From Methanobacterium sp. (GTDB lineage Archaea > Methanobacteriota > Methanobacteria > Methanobacteriales > Methanobacteriaceae): a stretch of 7,783 nucleotides of DNA. The first letter of the stretch is position 1. Each line of letters starts with the position of its first letter. The notes below the pieces were generated by a model, which ran no database searches, was not told the DNA's origin, and saw nothing but the letters and a program-made list of their open reading frames with translations. A program made the translations under genes and the position numbers. Shown in pieces: positions 4,886 through 7,783 of the stretch. The stretch covers positions 1 to 7,783 of the forward strand of contig PLTK01000024.1 in NCBI GenBank assembly GCA_003164415.1. The letters are read 5' to 3'.

Positions 4886-6274
4886 TTACCATACATTGAG
4901 TATCCATTCTTTGTTCTTTTTATATTCCATATCTGTAAACAGTACATTTGCCATCTCCTCAACAAGCCAAATAGCTCCGGCATATCCAACGATAGGATGC
5001 CTGTAATATCCTGCTCTATCGTATACAGGGAAACCTACCCTGAGCATTGGGATATCATTATCAATTGAAGTAAAACGACCTTTTGAATGTCCAATAATCA
5101 GATCGAGTTCAAGGTCCTCATTTTTAATTCTATTTTCTAATTCCCAGAGATCTGCATTTTGAACAATTTCCATATCAAATTCAACCTTTTCCTGAAGCTC
5201 TATTATACGAGGATCCTTTGAATATTTTTTGTTGTCATCTCCAAGCAGTAGTAACACCGGTTTCATTTCCAGATCTAAACAGAACTCAGCCATTCCTATT
5301 ACAAGATCAGGATTTCCATATATGGCTACTTTCTTATCTGCAAAAAACATGTGGATAAGATCTGTCATTGTATCAATTGCTATTCCACGTTCACGTACAA
5401 GGGATTGTGGAATTGGTTTACCAGTCATTTTTTTAATATTAGCTAGAAATGTATCGGTATTCCGAATTCCTATCGGTGTTGGTCCAATTATCGCCGGAAC
5501 TTCAAACTCTTTTTCAAGGTAATTAGCTGCCTGACCACCTTCATATCTGTTGAGTGCAATTGTTCCTATGGCATTGGCAGTACTCGTCATATCTGCGATT
5601 GTTGTACTTCCATGGGAAACTGCTTCTCCATCGGGCATAAGTGGAGAATCAAAGCTTTCAATTTCAAAGAGGACAGTTGCATCCACATCCATCTCGGATA
5701 AAAGATGTTTAAGAGCTGTTACATCTCCAGGATTCACCCAACCTGTTATTAGATTAATTTTCCCGTTTGGTTCTTCCTTTTTAGCAAATGATTTTACAAA
5801 ATCTTTAACTGCAACATCATACCCTTCTATCATACTTCCTTTGAAACTTGGTGTGTGTATTGGAATCAGATGTACTTCACGATCTGCGTATTTTTCTTTC
5901 AACAGACCATTATTGAGTTTCCTTACAACCCCGTCAATATCGTCACCAATTATTTCGGTTGAACAGGTTGAGATGATCGGGACAACTTTAACTTCAGGAT
6001 ACCTCATTAAAAGCACATCTACCGCTTTCTCAACACGATGTACTCCACCAAGTACCGCTGCATCCTCATGTAAAGATGAAGATGCTAGAAGGAAATTATC
6101 CTTAAAATGCTGAGCAAACAACAGACGTACAAACATTACACAACCCTGTCCACCATGAACAATACCAATACAATCTTCAATACCTATACTGGCGTATTGG
6201 GCACCTGCAGGCTGACAGGTAAATATAGGGTTTATAACTCCGGCTCGCTCTTTTTTGTTTAATTCACAAGACAT
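4886..6274 (-). CDS. anfK: Iron-only nitrogenase FeFe protein beta subunit
   Basis: Full-length at 462 residues, the same as the Azotobacter protein as I recall it, and alignable from the first residues (MSCE...INPIFTCQPAGAQ) to the C-terminus (KKNKEWILNVW). AnfK pairs with AnfD, carries half of the P-cluster, and docks the Fe protein that delivers electrons. Expected P-cluster ligands are present: Cys20 (IFTCQP), Cys45 (GQGCVMF) and Cys104 (STCSTEIIGDD). Further family blocks are LTGWVNPGDV, FEIESFDSPLMPDG, IIGPTPIGIRNTD, LLLLGDDNKKY and IIGHSKGRF. GAGGTGA lies 4 bases before the ATG, and the gap to anfG is 12 bases, so it is co-transcribed and last in the visible operon. Vnf and Nif beta subunits share the fold, but the sequence follows AnfK throughout. 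Confidence 0.96.
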   Translation of the reverse strand: MSCELNKKERAGVINPIFTCQPAGAQYASIGIEDCIGIVHGGQGCVMFVRLLFAQHFKDNFLLASSSLHEDAAVLGGVHRVEKAVDVLLMRYPEVKVVPIISTCSTEIIGDDIDGVVRKLNNGLLKEKYADREVHLIPIHTPSFKGSMIEGYDVAVKDFVKSFAKKEEPNGKINLITGWVNPGDVTALKHLLSEMDVDATVLFEIESFDSPLMPDGEAVSHGSTTIADMTSTANAIGTIALNRYEGGQAANYLEKEFEVPAIIGPTPIGIRNTDTFLANIKKMTGKPIPQSLVRERGIAIDTMTDLIHMFFADKKVAIYGNPDLVIGMAEFCLDLEMKPVLLLLGDDNKKYSKDPRIIELQEKVEFDMEIVQNADLWELENRIKNEDLELDLIIGHSKGRFTSIDNDIPMLRVGFPVYDRAGYYRHPIVGYAGAIWLVEEMANVLFTDMEYKKNKEWILNVW

Positions 6275-6286
6275 AATTTCACCTCT

Positions 6287-6637
6287 CTAATAGGTTGGGT
6301 TGGTAAGCTCCTTATTGAGCGATCCGGATATTGTTAAATAATCTATCCTTTCTTTAAGACCATGCATAATCAATTTAATTTCATTATTATCCATTGTAGA
6401 AAGCCATGGATAGGTGCTTTTGAAATCTCTTGCTAACATTACAGCTTCAACCCAGTAGCATCTGTCAGCAGGAGTTTCATTTTCAGCTGGTTCATCACAT
6501 AGTATCTGCATAGTTTTCGTAAGAATCCCCTCATTTTGTTCCTTACGATCCCATGCGCGGGAGTTAAACTGCCACAGACACCATTTCATAATGTAGTCAA
6601 CCAGTTGGTCTACCTGATCTTTCATAATGTCTTCCAT
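6287..6637 (-). CDS. anfG: Iron-only nitrogenase delta subunit
   Basis: A 116-residue small subunit found only in alternative (V and Fe-only) nitrogenases, where it binds the alpha subunit and is needed for a stable, active complex. Family blocks seen: QLVDYIMKWCLWQFNSRAWDR (residues about 11-31), DRCYWVEAVMLARDF (58-72), YPWL, and the C-terminus LKERIDYLTISGSLNKEL. It is shorter than the Azotobacter protein at its N-terminus, which has a variable extension there. The start is set by AGGAGGAG 5 bases upstream; an internal ATG four codons later lacks an SD. The stop is TAG, and the homologous C-terminus ends at the same place, so it is a genuine stop rather than a pyrrolysine codon. The gap to anfD is 12 bases. 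Confidence 0.95.
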   Translation of the reverse strand: MEDIMKDQVDQLVDYIMKWCLWQFNSRAWDRKEQNEGILTKTMQILCDEPAENETPADRCYWVEAVMLARDFKSTYPWLSTMDNNEIKLIMHGLKERIDYLTISGSLNKELTNPTY

Positions 6638-6642
6638 CTATT

Positions 6643-6650
6643 CTCCTCCT
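6643..6650 (-). promoter_or_regulatory. anfG Shine-Dalgarno overlapping the anfD stop
   Basis: AGGAGGAG on the minus strand starts with the last base of the anfD TAA and lies 5 bases before the anfG ATG. The overlap suggests translational coupling, which would help balance alpha and delta subunits. Confidence 0.6.
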
Positions 6651-7783
6651 TAATCAATACTTAAAACTTCCTTTTCCATTTTAGGGTATTTTTTCCCGCG
6701 CAATTTAGTAACACAATCATAATCCCCTGTGTATTCCCGTTCATCACTTGCTTCGGCTGCTTCCTTATCAATTTTTAAATCGGAAATCATTTGTCTTGTC
6801 ATGAATCTGTTATCTGTGTCTATTTCATCTTTACTGATGTCTAATCCAGACAATTGATGTATTGGCGAGTAAACAGCGTTGTAAATATCACGTGCAAAGC
6901 GGACCCATCCTTCAAATCCTTTGTATGGTCCATTGTGATAGGCGTGTGCGTTAAGATATTGGACCCTCATCTTTTTGGCAACTTCACCAGGTCTGACACC
7001 TGTTAATATGATGTCAGGTTTTAGTTCTTTCATCGCCTCTATACCTTCCAGCTCGTTTGGATCATCAATAGCCAATGCACCTTCTGCACAACGTGCTATT
7101 CCCTTTTCCATGTCACCCTGATGGCCGAACTTTGTATACAATGAAACAACATCAACATTCATTTCATCGTGTATAACATGGGCCCAATGCCATAGTTTGG
7201 ATCCTCCTGGCCATAAACAGACTTTGACTCCCTTCAAACGTCTTGCATACCAATCAAATTCAGGTTTCCATCTGGCAATCTCTTCGTCAATAATTGTTTG
7301 GGCTTCTTTTTCAAGACCGAAAAACATTCCAACTTTAAGAAGCGATTCTGAAAGAGGTTTGAAGCCAAATCCATCAATATCCATACGGGGTGTCCCGTAC
7401 CTTACTCTAAGCTCGTTACAGATATATTCAGCCGAACGTGCACATTCAAGAACGTTGAGATCTGCCCTGTGCATACCTCTGAGATCATCGTATGAACCGT
7501 TCCCTGTAAATGTTGAAAGCACTTGGATACCCATCCTTTTGAAGTAATCTACCATCACTTCCTGGTCACCCTGGATGTTATACTCTCCAACGTAATTAAT
7601 GACATGATCACTTGTGATCTTTGGTTCGAATGTGCCGACTTTTTGATTGACCCATGCAATATTGATTAAATGGTGCCCTCCAGACTGGCTTGGACCTGCA
7701 AATCCTGGAGAGTTACATACAAAGATATCAACATCTGGCATCTCACCCATCACTTCCTTGGCAATTGCATCGATATCATCACC
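6650..7783 (-). CDS. anfD: Iron-only nitrogenase FeFe protein alpha subunit (5' end outside the window)
   Basis: 377 C-terminal residues are visible, from GDDIDAIAKEVMGEMPDVD at the right edge to KEVLSID. By alignment with Azotobacter AnfD from memory about 143 N-terminal residues, with the alpha-side P-cluster cysteines, are missing. Visible are VCNSPGFAGPSQSGGHH, FTGNGSYDDLRGMH, the cofactor-ligand Cys in LNVLECARSAEYI (about residue 257 of the full protein), WPGGSKLWHWAHV, TGVRPGEVAKK, and the second ligand His in LNAHAYHNGPYKGFEGW (about residue 423). This subunit holds the FeFe cofactor and homocitrate, the site of N2 reduction. GGSKLWHW and the overall sequence mark it as Anf rather than Vnf or Nif. 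The gene does not start at the in-frame GTG near 7753; the frame runs to the window edge. Confidence 0.96.
   Translation of the reverse strand, partial: GDDIDAIAKEVMGEMPDVDIFVCNSPGFAGPSQSGGHHLINIAWVNQKVGTFEPKITSDHVINYVGEYNIQGDQEVMVDYFKRMGIQVLSTFTGNGSYDDLRGMHRADLNVLECARSAEYICNELRVRYGTPRMDIDGFGFKPLSESLLKVGMFFGLEKEAQTIIDEEIARWKPEFDWYARRLKGVKVCLWPGGSKLWHWAHVIHDEMNVDVVSLYTKFGHQGDMEKGIARCAEGALAIDDPNELEGIEAMKELKPDIILTGVRPGEVAKKMRVQYLNAHAYHNGPYKGFEGWVRFARDIYNAVYSPIHQLSGLDISKDEIDTDNRFMTRQMISDLKIDKEAAEASDEREYTGDYDCVTKLRGKKYPKMEKEVLSID

Noticed and set aside
4773..5006. 77-codon plus-strand open frame with TTG start
   Set aside because: Starts at the 20-bp dyad, crosses the stem-loop and runs antisense into the 3' end of anfK. 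No SD.
5550..6113. 187-codon plus-strand open frame inside anfK
   Set aside because: Ser/Ile-rich antisense shadow of a strongly conserved nitrogenase gene.
6287..6289. TAG of anfG as a pyrrolysine codon
   Set aside because: The protein ends at the family's normal C-terminus and the anfK SD follows at once, so TAG acts as a stop.
5100..7783. Vanadium nitrogenase (vnfDGK) as alternative identity
   Set aside because: GGSKLWHW in the alpha subunit and near-continuous similarity of both large subunits to the Azotobacter Anf proteins, as I recall them, favour the Fe-only type.

Overview
The window looks like a piece of an AT-rich methanogenic archaeal chromosome, most likely a Methanobacterium-type organism. 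That assignment is inferred from the low GC content, the Shine-Dalgarno (SD) sequences of the GGAGG type, archaeal-style oligo-T terminators and the mix of genes. No rRNA, tRNA, CRISPR array or intact transposase was found.

Right part, 4886-7783, minus strand: the distal half of an alternative nitrogenase operon, anfD (5' end cut by the window edge), anfG and anfK. The three genes are separated by 12-base gaps and each downstream gene has its own SD. AnfD and AnfK are recognisably of the iron-only type: the AnfD segment GGSKLWHW, the predicted FeFe-cofactor ligands Cys and His, the three P-cluster cysteines of AnfK, and the small delta subunit AnfG between them. Together they form the catalytic FeFe protein, used when Mo (and V) is scarce. 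nifH/anfH and the nifI regulators, if present, lie upstream, outside the window.

Middle part, 3418-4658, minus strand: a two-gene unit of a class I glutamine amidotransferase-like protein followed 17 bases later by a flavin-binding split-barrel protein (pyridoxamine-phosphate-oxidase/NimA-like). The 227-base gap between anfK and this pair holds a long stem-loop just after the anfK stop and a separate 20-bp dyad.

2456-3350: a plus-strand ABC-2 type permease without an ATPase neighbour, and a divergent 57-codon minus-strand gene. Both begin within 15 bases of each other and neither has an SD, so this may be a rearrangement junction.

Left part, 1-2455: accessory in character. It carries the 3' end of an unidentified gene, a 66-codon hypothetical gene, a hairpin-plus-T8 terminator, and a minus-strand pair encoding a tryptophan-rich secreted protein with two cysteines and a small three-helix membrane protein. 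The roughly 700 bases from 1738 to 2455 carry no convincing gene but are full of symmetry: a 13-bp perfect inverted repeat nested inside an outer imperfect inverted repeat with nearly the same centre, clustered TCCC/GGGA motifs, and two 20-bp dyads of identical architecture 55 bp apart. These are the least explained signals in the window.
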